In this document: piece by piece, positions 8,539 through 16,872 of the stretch
Position numbering within the stretch: the stretch's first letter is position 1
How the letters are laid out: the number at the start of each line of letters is the position of its first letter
Assembly: GCF_008974325.1 (NCBI RefSeq)
Contig: NZ_BKCG01000003.1
Coordinates: 248,001-312,000 of the forward strand
Direction: 5' to 3'
Length of the DNA stretch: 64,000 bases
From: Patiriisocius marinus
GTDB taxonomy: Bacteria; Bacteroidota; Bacteroidia; Flavobacteriales; Flavobacteriaceae
Notes under the pieces: model-generated
Databases searched by the model: none
Seen by the model: only the letters and a program-made list of their open reading frames with translations
Told to the model about the DNA's origin: nothing
Made by a program: the position numbers and the translations under genes

Positions 8539-10146
8539 ATGGCAATCAATTTACTCGATTTATTTAAACAACAATTAACTGATGGCGTACTTGAAAAAGT
8601 AACCGGATTAATTGGAGGTGGAGATAATTCAGGCTCAATACAAAAAGGATTAATGGCAGCAGCACCTGCATTATTAGGTGGAATTATGGATAAAGCATCA
8701 TCTAAAGAAGGTGCAGCATCAATATTTAATATGCTTGGAAATGGAAGTGAATTAGCAGGTTTAGCTAATTTAAGTACTAACCCAGCAGAATCTGAAGGTT
8801 TACTTACTAAAGGGCAAGATTTAGTAACAATGGCTTTAGGAGATAAAGCGACTGGTGTTATTGATATGGTAAGTTCATTAGCTGGAATAGATAAAGACAA
8901 GTCTTCATCATTATTGAGTGTTGCTGGTTCTATGATTAGCGGAGTATTAGGAAAGCAAAAAGCAGAAGGTTTAGATTTAGGTTCATTTGTAGGCCTATTA
9001 TCAAATCAAGGAAGTTTTTTAGACAAATTTGCTCCTGCAGGTTTAACCTCTTTATTAGGTCTAGCTTCCTTTTCAGGTATTTCAAATAAATTAGGAGATT
9101 TAGCAAGTGGAGCTTTAGGTTTTGCTGGTAATACAGGAAAAGCTGCATTAGACGGTGCAGGAAAAGTTGCTGGCGCTGCTGCCGGAGCTGTTAGTGGTGC
9201 TGGTAAAGCTGCTTATGATGGCGCAGGGAAAGCTGGAGCTGCTGCTGCTGGTGCTGTAAGTGGAGCTGGAAAAGCCGCTTATGACGGAGCAGGAAAAGTA
9301 GTTGGTGGTGCAGCTGGATTAGCTGGTGATGCTGGTAAAGTTGCAGGTGCCGCAACTGGAGCTGCAACGGGAGCTGCAAAAGCAGGTGGTTCATTATTGA
9401 AAAAAATATTGCCTTGGGCTATCGGAATTTTAGCTTTATTGTTTCTATTCTTTTTCCTAAAAGGATGTGATAGTGATAAAAGCATATTAGATAATGTAAC
9501 AGATGCTGCTAATGAAACTACAGGAACAGTAACTAACGCTGGAAACTCTGTTGTTGATGCTGCAGGAAATGCAGTTGACTCAACAGTTGACGCTGCAGGA
9601 AACGCTGTGGATGCTGCAGGAAATGCAATTACAACTGTTACTGGTGGTATTAAAGATGCTTCTGGGAACTTTGTAAATGCTTTTGGTGACGTAATTGGAA
9701 AGTTCTTTAGTTCAGATTTACCTAACGGTACTAAATTAAATATCCCTGAAGGAGGATTTGAAGATAACTTTTTAAGCTATATCAAAGATGGAAAGTTCGA
9801 AGCTGGAAAATACTATGCTTTTGATAGATTGTATTTCAATACTGGTTCTTCTTCATTGAGTAATGAATCCATTAATCAAATTGAAAACGTTGTTGCTATT
9901 ATGAAAGCTTATCCAGATGTGAAAGTGCTTTTTAGAGGTCACACTGACAACACTGGATCTGTTGAAGGAAACAACAAATTATCAGCTAGTAGAGCTTTAG
10001 CAGTAAAAGCTAATTTAGTAGAAAAAGGTATTGATGCTTCAAGAATAGGAACAAAAGGAATGGGTTCTGTTGAACCTATTGCAGATAATGCAACTCCAGA
10101 AGGAAGAGCAAAAAATAGAAGAATTGATGTTTCTATTGTAAAATAA
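8539..10146 (+). CDS. DUF937 / OmpA-like peptidoglycan-binding envelope protein
   Basis: 535 residues. Residues 1-150 resemble DUF937 (NLLDLFKQQLTDGVLEKV and AAAPALLGGIMDKAS). Residues 190-285 are Ala/Gly-rich, with repeats of SGAGKAAYDGAGK. One membrane helix spans about 290-307 (LPWAIGILALLFLFFFLKG). A second repeat zone of DAAGNAVD units covers 335-365. A C-terminal OmpA domain (about 430-533) has the peptidoglycan-binding Asp in GHTDNTGS and Arg in KNRRIDV. It probably tethers the membrane to the cell wall. There is no cleavable signal peptide, so an inner-membrane anchor with a periplasmic OmpA domain is the likely topology. The role of DUF937 is unknown. Confidence 0.85.
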   Translation: MAINLLDLFKQQLTDGVLEKVTGLIGGGDNSGSIQKGLMAAAPALLGGIMDKASSKEGAASIFNMLGNGSELAGLANLSTNPAESEGLLTKGQDLVTMALGDKATGVIDMVSSLAGIDKDKSSSLLSVAGSMISGVLGKQKAEGLDLGSFVGLLSNQGSFLDKFAPAGLTSLLGLASFSGISNKLGDLASGALGFAGNTGKAALDGAGKVAGAAAGAVSGAGKAAYDGAGKAGAAAAGAVSGAGKAAYDGAGKVVGGAAGLAGDAGKVAGAATGAATGAAKAGGSLLKKILPWAIGILALLFLFFFLKGCDSDKSILDNVTDAANETTGTVTNAGNSVVDAAGNAVDSTVDAAGNAVDAAGNAITTVTGGIKDASGNFVNAFGDVIGKFFSSDLPNGTKLNIPEGGFEDNFLSYIKDGKFEAGKYYAFDRLYFNTGSSSLSNESINQIENVVAIMKAYPDVKVLFRGHTDNTGSVEGNNKLSASRALAVKANLVEKGIDASRIGTKGMGSVEPIADNATPEGRAKNRRIDVSIVK

Positions 10147-10171
10147 GACATAATATCTTTAACATATTATT

Positions 10172-10208
10172 AGTCCTGTAGCAGTTTGCTGCAGGACTTT
10201 TATTTTTT
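10172..10208 (+). terminator. Rho-independent terminator after the OmpA-like gene
   Basis: Stem AGTCCTGTAGCA / TGCTGCAGGACT (12 pairs, one G-T) with a 3-base loop, then a T-rich tail. It starts 26 bases after the stop codon. Confidence 0.85.
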
Positions 10209-10379
10209 AACCGATATAGTAATATTTTATTCCATTGTCTAATATTTATAATACCACAACTCTCCTATTTTTATGGATGTTATTACTTTTGTACTTGATA
10301 TGGATTAGCTGTTTTTAAAAGACTACTAAGATTATTTAATATTTAGTAATTTAATTAACTTGCATAAAAAGCTCAAACG

Positions 10380-10994
10380 ATGAATAAAATTACACTACTT
10401 CTACTAATTGCTATTGTAACTACAAGCTGTTCATCATCTAAGATGACTTCATCTCAATGGCTTTCAGACGATTTTAAAAACCAAAAGATTGATAGAATAC
10501 TCGTTTTTGCCAACACCGAAGATAGTAAACTACAAAAGGATTTTGAAAATGAAGCTTCCCTAGTTTTAATGCAACGGGGCATTTCAGCATTAAAAATGCA
10601 TAATCTTTTTCCAAATTTAGAATATAAAAAAACGCATTCTCAAGATGAAATTAAACAGTTTGTTTTAGAGTGTAAACATAGAAATATTGACAAAGTATTA
10701 TTCGCTTCTCAAAAATCTGTTAGTGTTGATACTGTACTTAAAAAATCACTTCATAATTATATGAATTCATTAGAGCCTTTAAAATTAGGGCCTATTGATG
10801 AAGAAAACTTAACATATGATACTAAAGAAGTAATTACATACACAATTCAAGCTGCTGTATATGATATTGCGGTTACAACCGAAGATAAGCCTATTGCAAC
10901 TACAACAGTTAAAGCATCTAACCCTAAGTCTAAAACGGAATTAAAAGCACGCTTTTTAAAAGCTATTTCTAAGCTTTTTAAGAATAATAGATAA
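10380..10994 (+). CDS. Lipoprotein of unknown function
   Basis: 204 residues with a lipoprotein signal (MNKITLLLLIAIVTTSC, Cys17 as lipid site). The mature part has alternating strand and helix character (RILVFANTED, DKVLFASQKS) and a basic C-terminus. I do not recognise the family. It may be an envelope lipoprotein with a nucleotide-free alpha/beta fold. It stands alone between two terminator or regulatory regions, so the context gives no function. Confidence 0.75.
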   Translation: MNKITLLLLIAIVTTSCSSSKMTSSQWLSDDFKNQKIDRILVFANTEDSKLQKDFENEASLVLMQRGISALKMHNLFPNLEYKKTHSQDEIKQFVLECKHRNIDKVLFASQKSVSVDTVLKKSLHNYMNSLEPLKLGPIDEENLTYDTKEVITYTIQAAVYDIAVTTEDKPIATTTVKASNPKSKTELKARFLKAISKLFKNNR

Positions 10995-11134
10995 GTCACA
11001 AGTAATTACATCTATAATTCAGCTTAATGGATAACTAATTTTATTTTTAATTACATTTCAGTAATTGTTAAAAATCCAACTAAACATTAAGTAGAAATTA
11101 ACTCTTTTTTAGAATCGCATCTCGTTTAATGCGC

Positions 11135-11142
11135 TAAATTTG
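11135..11142 (+). promoter_or_regulatory. -7 box of the riboswitch/NhaC transcript
   Basis: TAAATTTG matches TAnnTTTG. The predicted transcription start (about 11148-11150) would begin directly before the riboswitch-like RNA. Confidence 0.65.
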
Positions 11143-11156
11143 CCGCCCTTAATAAA

Positions 11157-11220
11157 TTATCAAGAATCTCAAAAAAGGAGATAGCAACCTGCATTAACAA
11201 GCAAGGTGCTAAATAGATAA
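11157..11220 (+). ncRNA. SAM-I/SAM-IV-like riboswitch aptamer (compact)
   Basis: The core signature of the SAM-I/IV clan is visible: AGCAACC at 11183-11189 and AAGGTGCTAAAT at 11203-11214. These are the conserved J2/3-P3 and P3-J3/4 parts. P1 is TTATC (11157-11161) with GATAA (11216-11220). P2 is a short simple hairpin ATCTC / GAGAT (11166-11182). P3 is CCTGC / GCAAGG. Unlike ordinary SAM-I there is no kink-turn-bearing long P2 and no P4 inside P1. A small hairpin CCAA / TTGG follows P1. Ligand assignment to SAM is inferred from the core and from the transporter downstream. Confidence 0.72.
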
Positions 11221-11296
11221 GCCAATTACTTGGAAAAAATGTTAACTCATACTTCTAGTTATTTGCTGCTATCAACTTTTTTAGAAAAAAAAGAAT

Positions 11297-12610
11297 ATGG
11301 CAAATATTAAAAAGAGTACTTCAAAATTTTCAGCACTAATTCCCCTTTTTGTATTTGTTTTTACATTTTTAGGTGTTGGTATAAATCAAAATGATTTTTA
11401 CGCCTTACCAGCTCCTATTGCTGTTATAACCGGAATTATAGTTGCTTTTCTTTTATTTAAACAATCATTAAATTCTAAAATAAATACTCTATTAAAGGGA
11501 TGTGGGGATGATAAAATACTAACCATGTGCTTAATCTATTTGCTTGCGGGGGCATTTGCTGCCATAACAAATGCAACTGGAAGTGTGGATACTATTGTAA
11601 ATCTTGGCTTAGATTACATCGCTATAGAATATATATACGTTGGTATATTTATAATTGCAGGTTTTTTATCAGTTTCAACAGGAACTTCTGTTGGTGCAAT
11701 TGTAGCTTTAACTCCTATTGTAGTGGGATTTGCAGATAAGAGCAACGTAGAGTTAGCAATTCTATGTGGAGCTTTATTAGGAGGAAGTATGTTTGGTGAT
11801 AACTTATCGGTGATTTCAGATACTACTATTGCAGCAACACAATCGTTGGGAACAAAAATGAGCGATAAGTTTAAAGAAAATGTCAAGATAGTTTTACCCG
11901 CTGCTTTACTTACTATTATTATTTTAATTTTTCAGGGTTTAGGATTAGAAGCAACCGAAACTGAAACTGTAGGATATGATTATTCTGTTGTAAAAATAAT
12001 TCCATATGTTTTGGTAATTATCCTTTCTATTATTGGTTTGAATGTGTTTGCTACTTTATTATTAGGTGTAATTTCAGCAGGTATTTTAGGTATTCTTTAT
12101 GGTGATTTCACTCTTATTGAATCTACTAAAATTGCTTACACAGGTTTTACCAATATGACAGAAATATTTCTATTATCATTACTTACAGGGGGGTTAGCAG
12201 CTTTAGTGGAGCGGAATGGCGGAATCGAATTTCTATTAATTAATATTAAAAAACTGATTAGTAATAAAACAACTGCTCAACTAGGTATTGGTGCATTAGT
12301 AAGCACTATAAATATGGCAATAGCAAATAATACCGTATCTATAATTATAGCTGGACCAATTGCTAAAAAAATAAACGATGAGTATGCGCTAGACAATAAA
12401 AAAACAGCTTCTATTTTAGATATTTTCGCTTGTATTTTTCAAGGGCTTCTCCCTTACGGAGCTCAAGTTTTAATGATTTTAAGTTTTACAAAAGGTAAAA
12501 TTGATTATGTTGATTTGGTGTCTAATAGCTGGTATTTACTATTGTTATTTATATACACAATTTTGTTTATTAATTTTAATTCTTTCAAATTTAGTCGTCT
12601 TAAACATTAG
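11297..12610 (+). CDS. NhaC-family transporter, probable methionine uptake (MetT-like)
   Basis: 437 residues and about 11 membrane helices, with NhaC-superfamily segments (SVSTGTSVGAIVALTPIVVGFA; GGSMFGDNLSVISDTTIAAT). The family contains Na+/H+ antiporters. Members controlled by SAM riboswitches have been proposed as methionine transporters (MetT). The SAM-I/IV-like RNA in its leader supports that reading here. Na+/H+ exchange remains the alternative. Confidence 0.8.
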   Translation: MANIKKSTSKFSALIPLFVFVFTFLGVGINQNDFYALPAPIAVITGIIVAFLLFKQSLNSKINTLLKGCGDDKILTMCLIYLLAGAFAAITNATGSVDTIVNLGLDYIAIEYIYVGIFIIAGFLSVSTGTSVGAIVALTPIVVGFADKSNVELAILCGALLGGSMFGDNLSVISDTTIAATQSLGTKMSDKFKENVKIVLPAALLTIIILIFQGLGLEATETETVGYDYSVVKIIPYVLVIILSIIGLNVFATLLLGVISAGILGILYGDFTLIESTKIAYTGFTNMTEIFLLSLLTGGLAALVERNGGIEFLLINIKKLISNKTTAQLGIGALVSTINMAIANNTVSIIIAGPIAKKINDEYALDNKKTASILDIFACIFQGLLPYGAQVLMILSFTKGKIDYVDLVSNSWYLLLLFIYTILFINFNSFKFSRLKH

Positions 12611-12690
12611 AATTTGAATGCTAACTTCCTCACAGTAAAACTTCTAAAATCTCCTTCTTAAATTTGTGAATATCTATTCTAGTTTTAGAG

Positions 12691-12720
12691 TATTTCGGCT
12701 AAATCGTTGCGCTATATTTG
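12691..12720 (+). promoter_or_regulatory. Promoter of the DUF4494 gene
   Basis: TATATTTG at 12713-12720 lies 23 bases before the ATG at 12744. It falls inside the longest possible reading frame (GTG at 12666). Therefore the downstream ATG is chosen as the start. Confidence 0.7.
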
Positions 12721-12743
12721 GCATCCTTAAAACAAAAAATGAT

Positions 12744-13304
12744 ATGAGTGCAACTTGGTATGAATGTAAAGTAAAATATAGAAAATTTGATCAAACAACT
12801 GGCGTACAGAAAATGAAAACAGAACCGTTTTTAGTGGACGCTATTTCATATACAGAAGCTGAAGCTAGAATTACAGAGGAAATGTCCGCATATCTAACAG
12901 ATAGTGACGAAATTAAAATTACAAATATCAAAGTAGCAAACTATGCGGAGATTCACCCTTTTGAAAATTCAGATAGATGGTTTAAGTCTCGTGTTTCCCT
13001 TATTGCCTTTGATGAAGAAAGTGGTAAAGAGCGAAAGTCAAACCAATACTTATTAGTACAAGCTAACGACGTTAAAGAAGCTTTTGAGAACACTATGGAG
13101 GTTATGAAAGATACTATGGGTGAATTTTCAATTCCTGCAGTTTCAGAGTCCCCTATTATGGATGTATTTCCATACTTTTCTGGTGAAGAAGATGACCTAG
13201 AACGTGTTAAAAAATTTACAGCTCTAAAGGATTCAGTACCTGTAAATATAGGTATGGATGAAGCTATGGAAATGGCCGATACACTAGCTACAGAAAGTGA
13301 ATAA
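12744..13304 (+). CDS. DUF4494 domain protein
   Basis: 186 residues from the start MSATWYECKVKYRK. The whole protein matches the DUF4494 pattern: WYECKVKYRKFDQTTG, repeated sandwich-like halves containing FLVDA.SYTEAEAR and YLLVQANDVKEAFEN, and an acidic tail. It is a soluble cytoplasmic protein, common in Bacteroidota, with no known function. The start follows the -7 box at 12713. A large hairpin with a T tract follows the stop. Confidence 0.8.
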   Translation: MSATWYECKVKYRKFDQTTGVQKMKTEPFLVDAISYTEAEARITEEMSAYLTDSDEIKITNIKVANYAEIHPFENSDRWFKSRVSLIAFDEESGKERKSNQYLLVQANDVKEAFENTMEVMKDTMGEFSIPAVSESPIMDVFPYFSGEEDDLERVKKFTALKDSVPVNIGMDEAMEMADTLATESE

Positions 13305-13354
13305 TTTTACAGACATAAACTTCTAAGCTTTATAAAAAACAATTCAATTCTAAT

Positions 13355-13400
13355 GGTTCATTAGTTCGTTTTAAACAAACGATTTATTGAACCTTTTTAT
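13355..13400 (+). terminator. Terminator-like hairpin after DUF4494
   Basis: A long imperfect stem begins GGTTCA and ends TGAACC (13355-13393) around an inner TCGTTT / AAACGA helix. It is followed by CTTTTTATTT. The opposite strand lacks an equivalent T run. Confidence 0.55.
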
Positions 13401-13475
13401 TTACTAAAAAGCTGATTAAAAACACATTAAGATTGTTTAAGCGAATAATTAATTCAAATAGAGAATTTATTTATT

Positions 13476-14336
13476 TTAGTCTTCACAAGTGACTATGAAT
13501 AAGCTTTTTTTATTTATTTGTAATGGGAATTTTGGTATAGAACGTATTGCTTCTATTCTAGTAAAAGGGATAAGATTAGATTGATTTGTTTCATCAAAAT
13601 AAGGAAAAAACTCATTGCCATATTCTAATACTTTAGGTAATATTTCATTTTCAGTATGCGCTGTAATAAACAGGAGATCCTCTTCGCTAATATCTTTTAA
13701 TTCACCACTTTTTTTAATACTCTTCCCTTCTCCTAAAATTAACTCATTATTTTCAAATACCGCTTTAAATGACCCTCCATTTGAATATGTACTTGGCAGA
13801 CCTGTGAGTAAGTATTCATTATAATCGTGCTCAATTGCATAACTATATAGCTCAGAAGATCCTTGTGGTTCGCCTAAATAATATTCAACTATTGCTGGAG
13901 CATAGGCATCTATCGTTTTAACAGGTTCAGTTTGATTATAGCGATATGGATAACTAAAGCAATTAGCACCATCGTTAAATATAGGATTGAAGCTTTTATT
14001 TTTGGTAGCATTAATACGTACAGCGTATTTTAAATTAGCTTCAACTGAGAAATTAATAAATACCGAGTCTCTAAGTGTAGGATTTTTACGACCATAAAGC
14101 ACGAATTTAGGTTCTGAATGGTACGTAAATGTGTAGTAGTTATCTGTAGCTTCCCAAGTTCCTTTTTGGAATCCTCCAAAATAAGCAACAACAAAAGTAT
14201 GATTTGGCATTACTATAAAAGTTGTACCTCCTTCTGGATTTCCACTACTCTCATAATATGTACCTTCAATCTCATTATTTTGAGCCATTAAGCTTAAAGT
14301 AACTAGTGTTATAACACTAAAAAATAGTGATTTCAT
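13476..14336 (-). CDS. Secreted protein of unknown function
   Basis: 286 residues with a cleavable signal peptide (MKSLFFSVITLVTLSLMAQ). The N-terminal half is beta-rich (TTFIVMPNHTFVVAYFGGFQKGTWE), reminiscent of lipocalin-like or META-like beta domains of Bacteroidota secreted proteins. I cannot assign a family. It stands alone and ends in a Cys-Glu-Asp tail. Confidence 0.7.
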   Translation of the reverse strand: MKSLFFSVITLVTLSLMAQNNEIEGTYYESSGNPEGGTTFIVMPNHTFVVAYFGGFQKGTWEATDNYYTFTYHSEPKFVLYGRKNPTLRDSVFINFSVEANLKYAVRINATKNKSFNPIFNDGANCFSYPYRYNQTEPVKTIDAYAPAIVEYYLGEPQGSSELYSYAIEHDYNEYLLTGLPSTYSNGGSFKAVFENNELILGEGKSIKKSGELKDISEEDLLFITAHTENEILPKVLEYGNEFFPYFDETNQSNLIPFTRIEAIRSIPKFPLQINKKSLFIVTCED

Positions 14337-14499
14337 TTAAATGTTTTTACCGTATAAATATAGTTATAACCTTTTAATTGAGTGTTTTCAAAGGGTATAT
14401 GTGAAGCTACTATCAGCAACATATAAAATCAAAAAAATCAATATCGCAAACTAACTTGATTTAATGTTATTTAAGGCAGTGAATCCATACGATAGCTAG

Positions 14500-14507
14500 T
14501 ATATTTG
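14500..14507 (+). promoter_or_regulatory. -7 box for the helicase-like/thiE pair
   Basis: TATATTTG, an exact TAnnTTTG, lies 35 bases before the start codon at 14543. Confidence 0.65.
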
Positions 14508-14542
14508 CCGTAATTATACTAATACCTTTATCACTACCCGAT

Positions 14543-15154
14543 ATGCCTTTTAAAAAATTACATCCAGATATTCAAGAGAAGTTGGTCGATCTAGAAATAG
14601 AAACGCCCACTCCACTACAAAGTAAAAGTATTCCTGTAATTAAAAGTGGTGCTAATGTGTACTGTATTGGGCCAAAAGGTAGTGGAAAAACAACCACTTT
14701 AATCCTTACTACTTTACATAAATTAAAGTGTAAATCTGTTGGGCAACAGCCTAGAGCTATTGTTATTGTTGAAGATAAGCAACGTGCTTTAGATTTACAC
14801 GATGCCTTTATATCACATCTTAAATATAGTGCCATGCGAGTGTATGCTAGTTACGAGCAGCTACATATTGATGTTCAGAAATCTGAAATATTTATGGGTG
14901 TTGACATTCTTATTTCTACACCTAAAGCGTTAAATAAGCTGTTTTTAGCTAATAGTTTAAGTACTTCGGAAATTAAAATTGTAAGCATTGATGATGCTGA
15001 ATTTCTTTATCAGCAATCTGCTTATGCAGCTCTATTATCTGCCGAACAATTTATTAAAAAAAGTCAATTTGTTGTCTACGCTGAAGAAATAACGCCAAAA
15101 ATTAAACGTTTTGAGTCGTTTTTTATGGAGTATTCCAAAAAGGTATCTGTTTAA
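14543..15154 (+). CDS. Stand-alone DEAD-box helicase N-terminal domain (degenerate)
   Basis: 203 residues covering only RecA domain 1. Visible motifs: a Q-motif region (ETPTPLQSKSIPVIKSG), Walker A GPKGSGKTT (about residues 42-50), motif Ib-like ISTPKAL, and a motif II reading SIDDAEFLY instead of DEAD. Motif III (SAT) and the whole second RecA domain (motifs IV-VI) are absent. The frame ends cleanly and the next gene starts 41 bases later, so I see no decayed remainder. It may bind nucleotide or RNA but cannot be a normal helicase. It probably shares a transcript with thiE. Confidence 0.75.
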   Translation: MPFKKLHPDIQEKLVDLEIETPTPLQSKSIPVIKSGANVYCIGPKGSGKTTTLILTTLHKLKCKSVGQQPRAIVIVEDKQRALDLHDAFISHLKYSAMRVYASYEQLHIDVQKSEIFMGVDILISTPKALNKLFLANSLSTSEIKIVSIDDAEFLYQQSAYAALLSAEQFIKKSQFVVYAEEITPKIKRFESFFMEYSKKVSV

Positions 15155-15195
15155 GATATAACTGATTTTAAATTTATAAGAAATATTCATAATCA

Positions 15196-15834
15196 ATGAT
15201 TCCTAAGTTACACTATATATCGCAAGGAAATACTCCAAAAGAACATCTTGAAAATATTCAAAAAGCTTGTACTTCTGGAGCTGAATTAGTGCAATTACGA
15301 TTGAAGAATATTTCGGATAAGAAATTTTTAAAATGGGCACAAGAGGCAAGAGAAATTACCTCTCATTTTCAAACAAGACTACTAATTAACGATAATTATA
15401 AAATAGCAAAAGAGGTGAAAGCTGATGGTGTTCACTTAGGAATGAGTGACTCCTGCCCTACTTTTGTTAGAAAACATCTACATACTTGGCAAATTATAGG
15501 TGGTACTGCAAATACGTTTCAAGATTGCGAAACGCTACTAGACAAACAAGTTAATTATATTAGTTTAGGTCCATTTAGAGAAACTACTACTAAAGAAAAC
15601 TTACCTCCAGTATTAGGTTTACAAGGTTACACTGCTATCACTGATGTTTTAAAAACAGGAACTCCCATTTTAGCTGTTGGTGGTATAACATTAAATGATG
15701 TTACGGCTCTTTTAGAAACTGGTGTTTCGGGAATTGCAGTATCTGGAGCTATAACAAGTAATTTTAATAGTATTCGTGAATTTAACAACCTACTAAACGC
15801 ATCGTCAACTGCTGAGCAGCGTCACACATTTTAA
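15196..15834 (+). CDS. thiE: Thiamine-phosphate synthase
   Basis: A TIM-barrel enzyme joining the pyrimidine and thiazole moieties of thiamine. Family signatures are VQLRLKN, LLINDNYKIA, GVHLGMSD, SLGPFRETTTK, AVGGI and GIAVSGAI. The length is 212 residues. No TPP riboswitch precedes it and the other thi genes are not nearby, so it is either an isolated ThiE or a TenI-like paralogue. The SLGPFRETTTK loop and the INDN aspartate favour ThiE. Confidence 0.82.
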   Translation: MIPKLHYISQGNTPKEHLENIQKACTSGAELVQLRLKNISDKKFLKWAQEAREITSHFQTRLLINDNYKIAKEVKADGVHLGMSDSCPTFVRKHLHTWQIIGGTANTFQDCETLLDKQVNYISLGPFRETTTKENLPPVLGLQGYTAITDVLKTGTPILAVGGITLNDVTALLETGVSGIAVSGAITSNFNSIREFNNLLNASSTAEQRHTF

Positions 15835-15923
15835 GTCTGAGAATAAATTTCCACCCCTTTTTAATTTAGGTGTAACTTAGATAATTTATGTTAGAATATT
15901 AATAACACCTTTCCTTAAAAAAG

Positions 15924-15931
15924 TATATTCG
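15924..15931 (+). promoter_or_regulatory. -7 box very close to the EamA start codon
   Basis: TATATTCG (TAnnTTYG) ends 4 bases before the ATG at 15936. If functional, the transcript would be leaderless, or translation would start at Met3. Confidence 0.45.
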
Positions 15932-15935
15932 CGGC

Positions 15936-16835
15936 ATGTGGATGTATTTAGGTTTATTGGCAGCATTATTTTTAGGTTTACACAACTTATGTAAGAAGCA
16001 TGCTGTACAAGGTAACGAGGTTTTTCCTGTACTCTTAGGTACCGTTTCTAGCGGATTTTTATTTGTGGCAATTTTCTATCTGTTAGCAAAGTTCTATCCC
16101 GAATATGCGCTGGAACATGGTTATAATTTTCAATCTATAACTTGGAAAATACACGGTTTTATTTTTATTAAATCACTTATTATGGCAAGCTCTTGGGTTT
16201 TAGCTTATCAAGCTTTAAAGCACTTGCCTATTACCATTGTCACCCCTATTCGCTCTGCAGGTCCATTCTTTACTTTTATTGGCGCTATGGTTATTTATAA
16301 AGAAAGTCCAAATGCATATCAATGGGTTGGTTTTTGCTTAATTATATTTTCGGTGATGTTGTATTCAAGAATAGGACAAAAGGAAGGTATTAATTTCAAA
16401 AATAACAAATGGATATTTGCTATTATAGGTGCTACATTTTTAGGTGCTAGTAGTGGTTTATATGATAAGTATTTGGTTCAATTTTTAAGCTTAAACCCAC
16501 AAACACTTCAATTTTGGTTTTGTTATTACACGATACTAATACTGCTTGTAATCCTAACTATCACTTGGTTTCCTTATGCCGAAAAGAGAAAGGCATTTAA
16601 ATTTAGGTGGTCCATTATAGCCGTAGGAGTTTTATTACAAGCTGCAGATTATTTTTATTTTAAAGCACTTCAAGATTCTGATGCATTGATTATGTTACTT
16701 TCAGCTATTAAACGAAGCCAAATTATTATTGCAGTTGTTATTGGTGGAATTATATTTAAAGAAAAGAACAAGCGTAAAAAGTTGATTCCACTAGCGGGAA
16801 TTATGACAGGAGTATTTTTAATTTTATACTCTTAA
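15936..16835 (+). CDS. EamA/DMT-family permease
   Basis: 299 residues with about ten predicted membrane helices in two EamA halves (each about 140 residues). The motif PITIVTPIRSAGPFFTFIGA sits in the first half and a matching segment near DALIMLLSAIKRSQIIIAVVIGG in the second. These are drug/metabolite transporters of the inner membrane. The substrate cannot be inferred, and the neighbouring genes give no hint. Confidence 0.85.
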   Translation: MWMYLGLLAALFLGLHNLCKKHAVQGNEVFPVLLGTVSSGFLFVAIFYLLAKFYPEYALEHGYNFQSITWKIHGFIFIKSLIMASSWVLAYQALKHLPITIVTPIRSAGPFFTFIGAMVIYKESPNAYQWVGFCLIIFSVMLYSRIGQKEGINFKNNKWIFAIIGATFLGASSGLYDKYLVQFLSLNPQTLQFWFCYYTILILLVILTITWFPYAEKRKAFKFRWSIIAVGVLLQAADYFYFKALQDSDALIMLLSAIKRSQIIIAVVIGGIIFKEKNKRKKLIPLAGIMTGVFLILYS

Positions 16836-16872
16836 TAATCCCTTTAAAGGTTGTTGTTAGTTGTATCTTGTT

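Noticed and set aside
8936-9485. Antisense Leu/His/Gln-rich frames opposite the OmpA-like gene
   Set aside because: They mirror the Ala/Gly repeat codons of the real gene. There are no signals of translation.
12666-12743. N-terminal extension of the DUF4494 protein from GTG
   Set aside because: It contains the promoter -7 box, and the DUF4494 match begins at the downstream ATG.
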